Origin: JAIRNF01 sp031551125
GTDB lineage: Bacteria; Bacteroidota; Bacteroidia; Bacteroidales; UBA932
Direction: 5' to 3'
Assembly (NCBI GenBank): GCA_031551125.1
Contig: JAVBOB010000017.1
Span: 1-49,230, forward strand
Length of the DNA stretch: 49,230 nucleotides
The notes under the pieces were generated by a model, which searched no databases, was not told the origin of the DNA, and was given only the letters and a program-made list of their open reading frames with translations. Positions 16,147 to 24,736 of this stretch are shown here, piece by piece; the stretch's first letter is position 1, and each line of letters begins with the position of its first letter. Position numbers and translations under genes: made by a program.

Positions 16147-16693
16147 GCTTACTCGTGCTACTATCGGATATGTTGTTACATTAATGTTGGCGGCATGCAG
16201 CTGCGGTAATAATAATGACCGTAGCAAGTACATGGTATATGATGGTTATAGCCAACAAGGTAATGTCAAGGAGGTAATAGAGGGCATAAACCGCTATTTA
16301 AGCGAGAAAGACAAGCTTATTATGGAAGGCTATGCCAAGCGGCATAAGCTTTCCATGACATTATCAGAAGGTGGGTTTTACTACCAAATAATAGAGGAAG
16401 GCAAGGGTAAGCAGGTGAAAGATGGCAGTCATGTAGAAATAACCGGACGAGTAAGCTTAATCGACGGCACACTTTGCTATACATACAGTGCAGCCGATCC
16501 GAAAACGGTGGTGATTGAAAAATCGGGAGATATTACCGGATTGCATCTAGCATTGCCTATGCTGAAAGAGGGAGGACGCGCTATATTTATTTTTCCGCCT
16601 CATTTAGCGTTTGGTCTTTTGGGCGATGGACATAAAATACCGCCCCGATCCATATTGGTAATGGATATAGAACTTTTGAGTGTTGATAGTTAA
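16124..16693 (+). CDS. FKBP-fold lipoprotein with degenerate active site (GldI-like)
   Basis: 189 residues. A signal peptide with lipobox LAAC (cysteine near residue 25) anchors it to a membrane. The C-terminal domain is FKBP-like (GSHVEITGRVSLIDGT, then FPPHLAFGLLGDGHKIPPRS). Residues usually needed for isomerase activity are changed: the Phe-Asp of the FDSS motif is absent and the conserved Trp of the IxGW motif is Leu. It therefore resembles GldI-type FKBPs of Bacteroidota and may act as a chaperone rather than an isomerase. It overlaps nrnA by 23 bases and is followed by another FKBP gene. Confidence 0.8.
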   Translation: MKKYWYSKLTRATIGYVVTLMLAACSCGNNNDRSKYMVYDGYSQQGNVKEVIEGINRYLSEKDKLIMEGYAKRHKLSMTLSEGGFYYQIIEEGKGKQVKDGSHVEITGRVSLIDGTLCYTYSAADPKTVVIEKSGDITGLHLALPMLKEGGRAIFIFPPHLAFGLLGDGHKIPPRSILVMDIELLSVDS

Positions 16694-16718
16694 GATTTAT
16701 CCTAAAAGGACTTTTGCT

Positions 16719-17264
16719 ATGAAGGAGTTAAAAACCATAGCCGGTAGCTTATTGTTACTATTATCTATGTCATGCAGTAAAGAGCAAGAAGGTACTAGTA
16801 TTGCTACCCAACAAACAAATATAAGTACCTATCTGGATGCTTTGAGGAAAAAGGGTACTACCGGTATTACAAGTCTTGACGATGTTTATCGTGTGGTTCT
16901 TACTGCGGGTAGTGCATCAAAAACGGTTGGTGTTGGCGATTCGGTTATTTTCTATTACAAAGCAGGAACTTTTAGCCAATCAGCAAGCGATGGTTTTGGC
17001 AAAATGTTTGACACCAACATTGACTCTGTTGCAAAGAATCGCAAGCTGGATACTACTAAAGTATTTACACCATATAGGGCTGTGGCAGGTGACAATCGCT
17101 TTATATACGGGCTTGAAAAAGGTTTGTTGCAGATGAGCGAGGGCGAACAGTCTCAGCTGATATTCACATCAGACCATGGTTATGGAGATCATGCAATGAG
17201 TACTATTCCTAAAAATACAGCGTTGATATTTGAGGTAACAATGGTTGAAGTAAAGAAAAACTAA
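16719..17264 (+). CDS. FKBP-type peptidyl-prolyl isomerase lipoprotein
   Basis: 181 residues from the ATG at 16719. The frame is open from 16680, but MKELKTIAGSLLLLLSMSC at 16719 is a clean lipoprotein signal, and AAAGGA lies a few bases upstream. The C-terminal domain is FKBP-like (DSVIFYYKAG, FIYGLEKGLLQMSEGEQ, then IPKNTALIFEV). It is more canonical than its neighbour in layout but has an unusual insertion between the first strands. It is probably an envelope folding factor in one operon with the preceding gene. Confidence 0.75.
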   Translation: MKELKTIAGSLLLLLSMSCSKEQEGTSIATQQTNISTYLDALRKKGTTGITSLDDVYRVVLTAGSASKTVGVGDSVIFYYKAGTFSQSASDGFGKMFDTNIDSVAKNRKLDTTKVFTPYRAVAGDNRFIYGLEKGLLQMSEGEQSQLIFTSDHGYGDHAMSTIPKNTALIFEVTMVEVKKN

Positions 17265-17279
17265 AACAAACAGGGTATT

Positions 17280-18326
17280 ATGGATAGCAATTTTGATCCA
17301 AACGGCGTAGCTCAACCGAACGGTAATTTTTTCGCCCTTCCTTATACTATTGATGAGGCAGAAATTGTACTCATTTCAGTTCCATGGGATGTAACTACAT
17401 CTTATAAGGCGGGAGCCAGCAGAGGGCCTCAAGCAATTATGGAAGCTTCGGCTCAGGTTGATTTGTTTGATTTCAACATTAGGGATTCATGGAAAATAAA
17501 AATAGCAACACATCCTTTCAACGAAGGAATATATAGTCGTAGCGGTGAATTGAGAGTTGATGCCGAACATGTAATCCATTACTTGGAAGAGGGTGGTATA
17601 ATTGCCGATGACAAGCTGGTACAAAAGCGTCTTGAGCGTATAGAGCAAGCATCAGAGGAAGTAATGGAATGGCTTCGCTTTCATTCGTTGGAGTATTTGG
17701 ATAAGGGAAAGCTGGTAGGTGTAGTAGGGGGAGACCATAGCGTACCCCTTGGCCTAATAAAGGCATTGTCCAGCAGGTATGACAGCTTTGGAATACTTCA
17801 TATTGATGCTCATGCTGATTTACGTGAAGCCTACGAAGGGTTTACCTATTCTCATGCTTCCATTATGTACAATGTGCTTCATCAGGTAGATAATGTTGAG
17901 CGGTTGGTACAGGTGGCTATTCGGGATTTGTGCGAGGAGGAAATGAACCTGATTGAGAACGATAGCCGTATAGCGTTGTTTAGCGATAATGCTATTAGTG
18001 AACGACAATTTGCTGGTCAAACGTGGGAGCAACAGTGCCGTAAAATTGTTGATGCTTTGCCCCAAAATGTGTATATAAGCTTTGATATAGACGGGCTTAG
18101 CCCTGAGCTGTGCCCGGGTACGGGTACACCTGTTCCGGGCGGGCTTAGCTTCCAACAGACGACATTCTTACTAAAAACGCTTGCCTGTTCCGGTAAACGA
18201 ATTATAGGTTTTGACCTTAACGAGGTAGCTCCCCGTGAAGGCGATGAATGGGACGCTAACGTGGGCGCTCGTTTGCTGCATAAGCTATGTTGTTTTACCT
18301 ATTTAGCAAATAGCCGCTTGCTTTAG
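17280..18326 (+). CDS. Ureohydrolase family protein (agmatinase / formimidoylglutamase-like)
   Basis: 348 residues. Dinuclear manganese-site motifs of the arginase superfamily are all present: GGDHSVPLG near 155, HIDAHADLRE near 179, and SFDIDGLSPELCPGTGTPVPGG near 264 (quoted in part). These enzymes hydrolyse guanidino or formimino groups. The exact substrate (agmatine, formimidoylglutamate or arginine) cannot be fixed from motifs. Context gives no hut or spe neighbours. The gene starts 15 bases after the FKBP gene, so it may be co-transcribed. Confidence 0.85.
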   Translation: MDSNFDPNGVAQPNGNFFALPYTIDEAEIVLISVPWDVTTSYKAGASRGPQAIMEASAQVDLFDFNIRDSWKIKIATHPFNEGIYSRSGELRVDAEHVIHYLEEGGIIADDKLVQKRLERIEQASEEVMEWLRFHSLEYLDKGKLVGVVGGDHSVPLGLIKALSSRYDSFGILHIDAHADLREAYEGFTYSHASIMYNVLHQVDNVERLVQVAIRDLCEEEMNLIENDSRIALFSDNAISERQFAGQTWEQQCRKIVDALPQNVYISFDIDGLSPELCPGTGTPVPGGLSFQQTTFLLKTLACSGKRIIGFDLNEVAPREGDEWDANVGARLLHKLCCFTYLANSRLL

Positions 18327-18349
18327 GCGGAGAAACTTAACCTTAATCG

Positions 18350-19732
18350 ATGAGTAGTAGAGCTAAAAAAAGACCTTTAATAAAACGAATAGTAGTTAAG
18401 CACATTCCACCCGTTCGAAGCGTATTTTATCGTTTTTTTGCACTTGAAGCAGCCGGTGGTATTTTGCTCCTTTTCTTTACGCTATTTTCAATAGCTATTG
18501 CTAATATTCCTGCATTAAGCTGCGTTGCAGCGTTTTTTGCCCAAGATTTTACGGTTGGATTTACTGACGGATTCAACATCACCATGTCGTTAACCCATTG
18601 GATTAACGATGGGCTTATGGTACTTTTCTTTTTTGTGGTGGGAATGGAAATTAAGCGAGAGCTGCTGGTTGGCGAGCTATCGTCTTTCAAGCAGGCCAGC
18701 CTTCCCGTTATGGCCGCTTTAGGCGGTATGCTTGTTCCCGCGTTTATCTATGCTATTTTTAATGGAACATCAACGGGGCAGGAGTTTAACGGTTGGGGTA
18801 TTCCCATGGCTACCGACATAGCTTTTGCCATTGGTATTCTATCACTTTTGGGTAAAAGGGTTCCCTTATCTCTCAAAATATTTCTTACAGCCCTTGCCAT
18901 TGTTGACGACTTGGGCGCGATAGTGGTTATTGCTATATTTTATCCGGTGCATGCGCTGCATTACGACATGTTACTGTTGGCCGGAGGTGTTATGTTGCTT
19001 GTTTACCTGTTATCTAGGCTACACATTCGCTATACCCTGATATACATTGCGACGGGCATTACCCTTTGGTTGTTGATACTTGAGTCGGGTTTGCATGCAA
19101 CCATTGCAGGGGTATTACTTGCCATACTTGTACCAATAGGTTCGAGAAGTAACCAGCTGCGTTTCTCTCTTCGTTGCAAGAAGCTAATCAATGAGCTTCG
19201 TAATATGCAGGTGAACGGCGAGGATAAAACTATGCTTACCGATGACCATCAAAAAATGTTAACACTCAATATGCACCGTGAGGTGTATGATGCCCTACCT
19301 CCTTTGTTGCGTTATGAATATACGCTGCATCCGTGGGTAATGTATGTTGTTATGCCCTTATTTGCGCTGGTAAATGCCGGAGTATATATAAATGCCGATA
19401 TTATTTCGGGTGTAACAGCCAACGCTTCTCTCGGTGTATTTATGGGGCTTGTGCTGGGAAAACCGATAGGTATTGTACTATTTACCTACATAGCTGTAAA
19501 AAGTAAGCTGGCTGACTTTCCAAAAGGCTGCAATTGGGCACAGCTGTTAGGAATAGGACTAATGGCAGGTATTGGTTTTACCATGTCTGTTTTTATAGCA
19601 AACCTAGCATTTACAGACGTTTCGCTGGTTGCTTCGGCTAAATTTGCCATACTTATCGCATCCACAACGGCAGGAATTTTTGGAGCGGTTGTTCTGAGTA
19701 TGGCTGGTCGCAGGAATGCGGAAATTCATTAG
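18350..19732 (+). CDS. nhaA: Na+/H+ antiporter NhaA
   Basis: 460 residues with about a dozen hydrophobic segments. Diagnostic NhaA stretches are visible: LTHWINDGLMVLFFFVVGME near 82, MATDIAFAIGILSLLGKRVP near 148, the ion-binding pair in AIVDDLGAIVVIA near 185, and GIGFTMSVFIANLAF near 408 (several quoted in part). NhaA exchanges internal Na+ for external protons across the inner membrane and supports pH and sodium homeostasis. A loop of about 45 residues around 265-310 is longer than in E. coli NhaA, as usual in Bacteroidota. Confidence 0.93.
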   Translation: MSSRAKKRPLIKRIVVKHIPPVRSVFYRFFALEAAGGILLLFFTLFSIAIANIPALSCVAAFFAQDFTVGFTDGFNITMSLTHWINDGLMVLFFFVVGMEIKRELLVGELSSFKQASLPVMAALGGMLVPAFIYAIFNGTSTGQEFNGWGIPMATDIAFAIGILSLLGKRVPLSLKIFLTALAIVDDLGAIVVIAIFYPVHALHYDMLLLAGGVMLLVYLLSRLHIRYTLIYIATGITLWLLILESGLHATIAGVLLAILVPIGSRSNQLRFSLRCKKLINELRNMQVNGEDKTMLTDDHQKMLTLNMHREVYDALPPLLRYEYTLHPWVMYVVMPLFALVNAGVYINADIISGVTANASLGVFMGLVLGKPIGIVLFTYIAVKSKLADFPKGCNWAQLLGIGLMAGIGFTMSVFIANLAFTDVSLVASAKFAILIASTTAGIFGAVVLSMAGRRNAEIH

Positions 19733-19771
19733 TAAAAGCACTTTAGGTGATATAAGTTGGTTTTATTTACC

Positions 19772-19779
19772 TAACTTTG
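19772..19779 (+). promoter_or_regulatory. -7 box for the FKBP-cyclophilin cluster
   Basis: TAACTTTG, a TAnnTTTG match 83 bases upstream of the FKBP start at 19863. Confidence 0.55.
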
Positions 19780-19862
19780 CGAGGTTTTATGGAACGGTAA
19801 AAATTTTATTGCTGCTCCCTTAATTATCATTAATTCAAACAATAATAAACTATACAGCGACT

Positions 19863-20576
19863 ATGAAACGTACATTATTTTGTTTAGCCGGTACATGTGC
19901 CGTACTATCCTTGCTTTTCTCATGCTCGGGAAAGCCTGTTTTGAAGAAGTCGAGTACAGAGCTTGATTCGGTCAGCTATTCTTTAGGTGTTTATTTTGGT
20001 AGCCAGCTTAAGGGCGCTAACCTTAAAACTATCGATGTTAAGGTTATGGAACAGGCTATGAGAGATGTTCTTAATAACGATACAACGGTTAAGCCTGAAA
20101 TGACAATGGAGCAAGCCAACGCGTTTATTCAAACATACATGCGTCGTATTCAGCTAAGAGATTTCGAAAAGAAGAATAAGGAAGCAGGCGATAAGTTTTT
20201 GAAAGAAAACAAAACAAAGGAAGGCGTTGTTGTGCTTCCCAGCGGGTTACAGTATAAGGTTACTCAAGAAGGTAATGGTGTTAAACCAAGACCTACCGAT
20301 ACAGTTGAAGTGTATTACAAGGGAACCTTGCTCAACGGAACGGTTTTTGATTCAACAACAGAAGGAGAACCCGTAAAGTTTGTTCTTAACCAAGTTATTC
20401 CGGGTTGGACAGAGGGAATTCAACAAATTTCGGAAGGCTCAAAAGCAACGCTGTACATTCCTCAAAACTTGGCATACGGAGAAAATCCTAATCCCTACGG
20501 ACCTATTGAACCGTATATGATGCTGATTTTTGATGTTGAGCTGGTAAAAGTTATTGCTCCGGCAGAAACAAAGTAA
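19863..20576 (+). CDS. FkpA/Mip-like FKBP peptidyl-prolyl isomerase lipoprotein
   Basis: 237 residues. A signal peptide ends in LLFSC (lipobox). Residues 30-115 are the helical FkpA/Mip N-terminal dimerisation domain (LDSVSYSLGVYFGSQLKG, then EQANAFIQTYM). The C-terminal FKBP domain is canonical: YYKGTLLNGTVFDST, VIPGWTEGIQQISEGSK, IPQNLAYG. It should catalyse proline isomerisation in envelope proteins. It is followed by a terminator and then a paralogue, so the two are probably separate transcripts despite their proximity. Confidence 0.88.
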   Translation: MKRTLFCLAGTCAVLSLLFSCSGKPVLKKSSTELDSVSYSLGVYFGSQLKGANLKTIDVKVMEQAMRDVLNNDTTVKPEMTMEQANAFIQTYMRRIQLRDFEKKNKEAGDKFLKENKTKEGVVVLPSGLQYKVTQEGNGVKPRPTDTVEVYYKGTLLNGTVFDSTTEGEPVKFVLNQVIPGWTEGIQQISEGSKATLYIPQNLAYGENPNPYGPIEPYMMLIFDVELVKVIAPAETK

Positions 20577-20586
20577 ATATATAGAG

Positions 20587-20634
20587 ATGCGAAGAGGTTA
20601 TCTCTACAATTAGAGACAGCCTCTTCGCATTTTC
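20587..20634 (+). terminator. Terminator between the two FkpA-like genes
   Basis: ATGCGAAGAGG pairs with CCTCTTCGCAT and encloses a second stem TCTCT/AGAGA. TTTTC follows. Confidence 0.75.
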
Positions 20635-20674
20635 TGAACATGTATAATTCATAAATGTAAATTAGAATATAATC

Positions 20675-21361
20675 ATGAGGAAGTTAACCTTTACTTTGTT
20701 AGTATTGGGGTTTACAGCTGCCGGATTTGCTCAAAACAAATCGGTTAATCAGCCAAAAGCTGTAAGTAAAACTATAGACTCGTTGAGCTACATGTTGGGT
20801 GTTGATGTAGCAACATCAATGAAACAGCTGCCTGTAAAAGTAGATGTTGCTTCGTTTTATGAGGCTTTTTCCGGTATAATGAACGAAACAGTCAGCATCT
20901 CAAAAGAGCAAAGCAACGCTTTTTTGCAAAGCTACTTTTTGAAGCTGCAAAGTAAGGCTGCCGATGAAAATAAAAAGGCAGGCGAGAAATTTTTGGCCGA
21001 AAACAAAAACAGACCGGGTGTAGTAACTCTTCCAAGTGGTCTTCAGTATAAAGTGGAGAGAGAAGGAACAGGTATAAGCCCAACTGCGACGGATAAGGTA
21101 GAGGTTAACTATCGTGGTACGTTAATTGACGGATCGGTATTTGATTCGTCATATGATAGGGGAGAGTCGATAACATTCGGCGTATCTAAGGTTATTAAAG
21201 GGTGGACGGAAGGGCTTCAGCTGATGAAGGAAGGAGGCAAAACAATGTTCTTCATTCCTTCTGACTTAGCCTATGGAGATCAAGATAGAGGCGGTGTAAT
21301 CAAAGGTGGTTCGACGCTTATTTTTGAGGTTGAGCTAATCAAGGTAGTAAAGGAGGAGTAA
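20675..21361 (+). CDS. Secreted FkpA/Mip-like FKBP peptidyl-prolyl isomerase
   Basis: 228 residues. A signal peptide (MRKLTFTLLVLGFTAAGFAQ) with no lipobox suggests a soluble periplasmic protein, unlike its lipoprotein paralogue upstream. Residues 35-115 form the helical N-terminal domain (IDSLSYMLGVDVATSMK, EQSNAFLQSYF). The FKBP domain is intact: NYRGTLIDGSVFDSS, VIKGWTEGLQLMKEGGK, IPSDLAYG. It is followed after 23 bases by a cyclophilin gene. The pair may be a soluble and anchored version of one folding factor. Confidence 0.88.
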   Translation: MRKLTFTLLVLGFTAAGFAQNKSVNQPKAVSKTIDSLSYMLGVDVATSMKQLPVKVDVASFYEAFSGIMNETVSISKEQSNAFLQSYFLKLQSKAADENKKAGEKFLAENKNRPGVVTLPSGLQYKVEREGTGISPTATDKVEVNYRGTLIDGSVFDSSYDRGESITFGVSKVIKGWTEGLQLMKEGGKTMFFIPSDLAYGDQDRGGVIKGGSTLIFEVELIKVVKEE

Positions 21362-21384
21362 ACGAGAAATCAAAAATCTAAATA

Positions 21385-21825
21385 ATGAGTAAGATAGCAA
21401 GAATAAATACAGAGAAGGGCACAATGAAGGTGATGTTCTTTGAAAAAGATGCACCCGGTACAGTTGCCAACTTTATTAAATTGGCGGAGTCCGGTTTTTA
21501 TAACGGGTTAATATTCCACCGCGTAATACCTAACTTCGTTATACAAGGTGGGTGCCCTCATGGTATTGGTACAGGTGGGCCGGGTTACAAAATTAAATGT
21601 GAAACAAGCGGAGGTAATCAATATCATGATAGAGGTGTGCTTTCAATGGCACACGCCGGAAAAGATACGGGCGGTTCTCAATTTTTTATTTGCCACAGCC
21701 GTGAAAATACCAGCCACTTAGACGGTGTACATACCGTATTCGGTAAAGTGGTAGAAGGACTTGAAGTAATTGATGCCATTCGTCAAGGTGATGAAATTAT
21801 TAGCATAGAAATAGGAGAAGAATAG
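21385..21825 (+). CDS. Cyclophilin-type peptidyl-prolyl isomerase
   Basis: 146 residues, typical of small bacterial cyclophilins. Key motifs: FHRVIPNFVIQGGCP (catalytic Arg with Phe and Gln), MAHAGKDTGGSQFFICHS, and HLDGVHTVFGKVVEG. There is no signal peptide, so it is cytoplasmic, in contrast to the exported FKBPs next to it. The DUF3127 gene begins one base after its stop codon, suggesting tight coupling. Confidence 0.92.
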   Translation: MSKIARINTEKGTMKVMFFEKDAPGTVANFIKLAESGFYNGLIFHRVIPNFVIQGGCPHGIGTGGPGYKIKCETSGGNQYHDRGVLSMAHAGKDTGGSQFFICHSRENTSHLDGVHTVFGKVVEGLEVIDAIRQGDEIISIEIGEE

Positions 21826-21826
21826 C

Positions 21827-22213
21827 ATGGCACTAGAAATTGTAGGAAAATTGCAACAGCTGCTTCCTGTACAATCGGGTACTAATTCGAAAGGAGAGTG
21901 GTCGAAGCAGGAGTTTATTATTGAAACAGTAGAGCAATATCCCCGTAAGATATGCATATCGGCATGGGGTGATAAGGCTCGCGAGCTGGATGGCATAGCG
22001 CTTGGCGATATGATTAGGATAAGCGTTAATATTGAGTCGCGCGAGTTTAACGGACGTTGGTACACCGATGTTCGCTCATGGCGCATCCAAAGAGAAGGAG
22101 CAACCCAACAACAAGGTCAAGCTACTGCACCGACTGTTGCTTCAACCCCTACGCCGGATGACTATAGCGGCTTAGATGGCGCATCTGAGCAAGTGGATGA
22201 TTTGCCATTCTAA
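21827..22213 (+). CDS. DUF3127 protein (SSB-like acidic tail)
   Basis: 128 residues. The N-terminal 95 residues (ALEIVGKLQQLLPVQSG, then EFIIETVEQYPRKICI, and FNGRWYTDVRSWRI) are the OB-fold-like DUF3127 domain restricted mostly to Bacteroidota. A Gln/Thr/Pro-rich linker leads to an acidic end, DDLPF, like the protein-interaction tip of single-stranded DNA-binding proteins. A role in DNA metabolism is an inference from that tip. It follows the cyclophilin gene by one base and is closed by a terminator. Confidence 0.8.
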   Translation: MALEIVGKLQQLLPVQSGTNSKGEWSKQEFIIETVEQYPRKICISAWGDKARELDGIALGDMIRISVNIESREFNGRWYTDVRSWRIQREGATQQQGQATAPTVASTPTPDDYSGLDGASEQVDDLPF

Positions 22214-22233
22214 CCGAAGCCAATGTTAATATA

Positions 22234-22272
22234 AAGAACAGCACTACATTTGTGGTGCTGTTCTTATTTTAT
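22234..22272 (+). terminator. Terminator after the DUF3127 gene
   Basis: AAGAACAGCACTACA pairs with TGTGGTGCTGTTCTT (one wobble, two-base loop), followed by ATTTTATT. Confidence 0.85.
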
Positions 22273-22358
22273 TCTTACAATGTTGCTGTATTCGTAGAGC
22301 CAATATTCACTTCTCATAGTCAATCCGTTACATTTCATTGCTTTTCCCAAGAATTTCG

Positions 22359-22366
22359 TATCTTTA
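22359..22366 (+). promoter_or_regulatory. -7 box for the DUF3467 gene
   Basis: TATCTTTA, one base from the TAnnTTTG consensus, 24 bases upstream of the ATG. ATTG lies at a suitable -33 distance. Confidence 0.5.
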
Positions 22367-22390
22367 CCGTCCATTTTAACGTTTAAGAAT

Positions 22391-22696
22391 ATGGAACAGA
22401 AAAACGAAATAAACATAGAGCTGAAAGAAGATATTGCTCAGGGTACATACTCCAACCTCGCAATCATTACGCACTCATCGTCTGAGTTTGTCGTAGATTT
22501 TGTGCGTATGATGCCCGGCGTTCCGAAGGCTCAGGTAAAAAGCAGAATTATCCTTACGCCCGAACATGCAAAGCGTTTGTTGATGGCATTACAGGAGAAT
22601 ATTTCAAAATATGAGGCTGCTTATGGACCTATAAAAGTTGATAATGGTGCACCCGTTATTCCGATGAACTTTGGCGGAGGAAAGGCCCAGGCATAA
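22391..22696 (+). CDS. DUF3467 protein
   Basis: 101 residues, no signal peptide. ELKEDIAQGTYSNLAIITHS, EFVVDFVRMMPGVPKAQVKS and ILTPEHAKRLLMALQEN are the hallmark segments of DUF3467, a small cytoplasmic family of unknown function widespread in Bacteroidota. It has its own promoter-like box and a terminator, so it appears monocistronic. Confidence 0.85.
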   Translation: MEQKNEINIELKEDIAQGTYSNLAIITHSSSEFVVDFVRMMPGVPKAQVKSRIILTPEHAKRLLMALQENISKYEAAYGPIKVDNGAPVIPMNFGGGKAQA

Positions 22697-22701
22697 AGAA
22701 G

Positions 22702-22750
22702 ATGTGAAAAGCAAACGATAGTAAAGACGTTTACTTTTCACATTTTTCAT
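22702..22750 (+). terminator. Terminator after the DUF3467 gene
   Basis: ATGTGAAAAG-C-AAACG pairs with CGTTT-A-CTTTTCACAT, followed by TTTTCATTT. Confidence 0.85.
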
Positions 22751-22761
22751 TTATAATAACT

Positions 22762-22774
22762 GGTTACGATAACC
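22762..22774. promoter_or_regulatory. Small palindrome upstream of the etf operon
   Basis: GGTTA-CGA-TAACC, 31 bases before the etfB start. It is a possible operator; no regulator is identified. Confidence 0.3.
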
Positions 22775-22805
22775 CGAAAACATAAATAAAACCATAATTC
22801 TAGCT

Positions 22806-23678
22806 ATGACCAAATCACTAAAAATTGTCGTGCTGGCAAAGCAGGTACCCGATACCCGCAATGTTGGCAAAGATGCTATGAAGGCGGATGGAACGGTAAA
22901 CCGCGCCGCACTTCCGGCTATTTTTAATCCGGAAGATTTGAACGCTTTAGAGCAAGCGCTGAGGTTGAAAGATAGGTTCCCCGGAACAACTATTCATTTG
23001 CTTACTATGGGCCCCGGTCGGGCTGCCGACGTTATTCGCGAAGGCCTGTTTCGTGGTGCCGACGGAGGAGTTCTTCTTACCGACCGTAAGTTTGCAGGAG
23101 CCGATACCTTGGCTACATCCTATGCCTTGTCTCGCGCAATTAAAAAAATGAACCCCGATATTATCATTGCAGGTCGTCAAGCTATTGACGGAGATACAGC
23201 ACAGGTGGGACCTCAGGTTGCAGAAAAGTTGGGTTGGCCTCAGGTTACCTATGCAGAAGAAATTATTTCTTTTGATGGTAAAGCTATTACTATTAAACGT
23301 CGTTTAGAGCATGGTATAGAGGTGGTATCATGTCCCCTGCCTATGCTTATTACGGTAAACGCGTCGGCTCCCGAATGTCGTCCTCGTAATGCTAAGTTCT
23401 TAATGAAGTACAAGCATGCCAAGACAACATCTGAAGTTCAGGAGTTGGCCGAAGACTATGTAGAATTACAAGGTCGTGACTACCTTCGGTTACCTGAATG
23501 GGGCGTAAACGATATTGAGGGAGAGGTAGAGCAATTTGGTTTATCAGGCTCGCCCACAAAAGTGAAAAAGATAGAGAATGTGGTATTTCAGGCCAAGGAG
23601 GCTAAACGTCTTACGGCTAGCGAAACCGATATTGACGGCCTTATGCGTGAGCTGATTGCTAATCACACAATCGGTTAG
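22806..23678 (+). CDS. etfB: Electron transfer flavoprotein beta subunit
   Basis: 290 residues. VVLAKQVPDT at the N-terminus, FNPEDLNALEQALRLKD near 40 and AGRQAIDGDTAQVGPQVAE near 122 are the standard EtfB signature and AMP-binding segments. EtfB pairs with EtfA to accept electrons from acyl-CoA dehydrogenase. The operon order etfB-etfA-acyl-CoA dehydrogenase supports that role. It is somewhat longer than the mammalian subunit, as usual for this bacterial branch. Confidence 0.93.
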   Translation: MTKSLKIVVLAKQVPDTRNVGKDAMKADGTVNRAALPAIFNPEDLNALEQALRLKDRFPGTTIHLLTMGPGRAADVIREGLFRGADGGVLLTDRKFAGADTLATSYALSRAIKKMNPDIIIAGRQAIDGDTAQVGPQVAEKLGWPQVTYAEEIISFDGKAITIKRRLEHGIEVVSCPLPMLITVNASAPECRPRNAKFLMKYKHAKTTSEVQELAEDYVELQGRDYLRLPEWGVNDIEGEVEQFGLSGSPTKVKKIENVVFQAKEAKRLTASETDIDGLMRELIANHTIG

Positions 23679-23711
23679 TCAAAAGCGTTTAACCCAAAAC
23701 AACGAACAGAA

Positions 23712-24728
23712 ATGAATAACATATTTGTATATTGTGAAGTAGAAAACGGTAAGGTAGCCGACGTTAGCATTGAACTTCTTACCAAAGGACGTTCACTGGC
23801 TGACCGCTTGAACTGCAAGCTGGAGGCTTTACTTATAGGTTCAGGATTATCGGGCATTGAGAAAGAGCTATTTGCTTATGGTACCGACGTAGTACATGTT
23901 GCTGATGACACTCGCCTTTCTCCTTATTTAACTTTACCTCATTCGGCCATTGTAATTGGAGTGTTTAAGCAAGAGCAGCCTCAAATCGCACTCTTTGGTG
24001 CTACGACTGTTGGTCGAGATTTGGCTCCGCGTGTTTCATCAGCATTACATAGCGGCCTTACTGCCGATTGTACCAGCCTTGAAATAGGTGACCATAAAGA
24101 TACGCAGGGAAAAGAGTATAAAGATTTGCTGTACCAAATACGCCCTGCATTTGGAGGTAACATTATAGCAACCATTATCAATCCTGATTGTCGTCCTCAA
24201 ATGGCAACCGTTCGTGAAGGAGTGATGAAGAAGGAGCTATGCGCTACACCCCGGAACGGAGAGGTAAAGAAGGTTGAGGTAAAGAAGTTCTTGAACGATA
24301 CGGACTTTGTGGTAAAGATGATTGAGCGCCACATAGAAGAGCGTAAGATTGATATAAAGGGTTCGCCCGTTCTTGTTGCCGGAGGTTACGGTATGGGCTC
24401 AAAAGAAAATTTCAACGTTCTTTATGAGCTGGCAGCTGTGCTGGGAGGAGAGGTAGGCGCTTCGCGCGCAGCGGTTGATGCCGGTCTTTGCGAGCATGCC
24501 CGTCAGGTTGGACAAACAGGTGTTACCGTTCGCCCCAAGCTATATATTGCTTGTGGTATCTCAGGGCAAATTCAGCACACGGCAGGCATGGATCAGTCAT
24601 CTATGATTATTTCTATTAACAACGACCCTTCGGCACCCATCAACCAAATTGCTGATTATGCCATTGTGGGAGATGTGATGGAAGTAATTCCTAAGATGAT
24701 TAAGTATTACAAGAAAAACAGCAAGTAG
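23712..24728 (+). CDS. etfA: Electron transfer flavoprotein alpha subunit
   Basis: 338 residues. The N-terminal domain is the adenine-nucleotide-fold half (NNIFVYCEVENGKVADVS). The C-terminal FAD-binding domain carries GGEVGASRAAVDAG near 248, VGQTGVTVRPKLYIACGISG near 270, and the late INNDPSAPI and ADYAIVGD motifs. It holds the FAD that receives electrons from the dehydrogenase. The gene lies 33 bases after etfB. A four-helix-bundle insertion separates it from the dehydrogenase gene. Confidence 0.93.
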   Translation: MNNIFVYCEVENGKVADVSIELLTKGRSLADRLNCKLEALLIGSGLSGIEKELFAYGTDVVHVADDTRLSPYLTLPHSAIVIGVFKQEQPQIALFGATTVGRDLAPRVSSALHSGLTADCTSLEIGDHKDTQGKEYKDLLYQIRPAFGGNIIATIINPDCRPQMATVREGVMKKELCATPRNGEVKKVEVKKFLNDTDFVVKMIERHIEERKIDIKGSPVLVAGGYGMGSKENFNVLYELAAVLGGEVGASRAAVDAGLCEHARQVGQTGVTVRPKLYIACGISGQIQHTAGMDQSSMIISINNDPSAPINQIADYAIVGDVMEVIPKMIKYYKKNSK

Positions 24729-24736
24729 TAATCATA

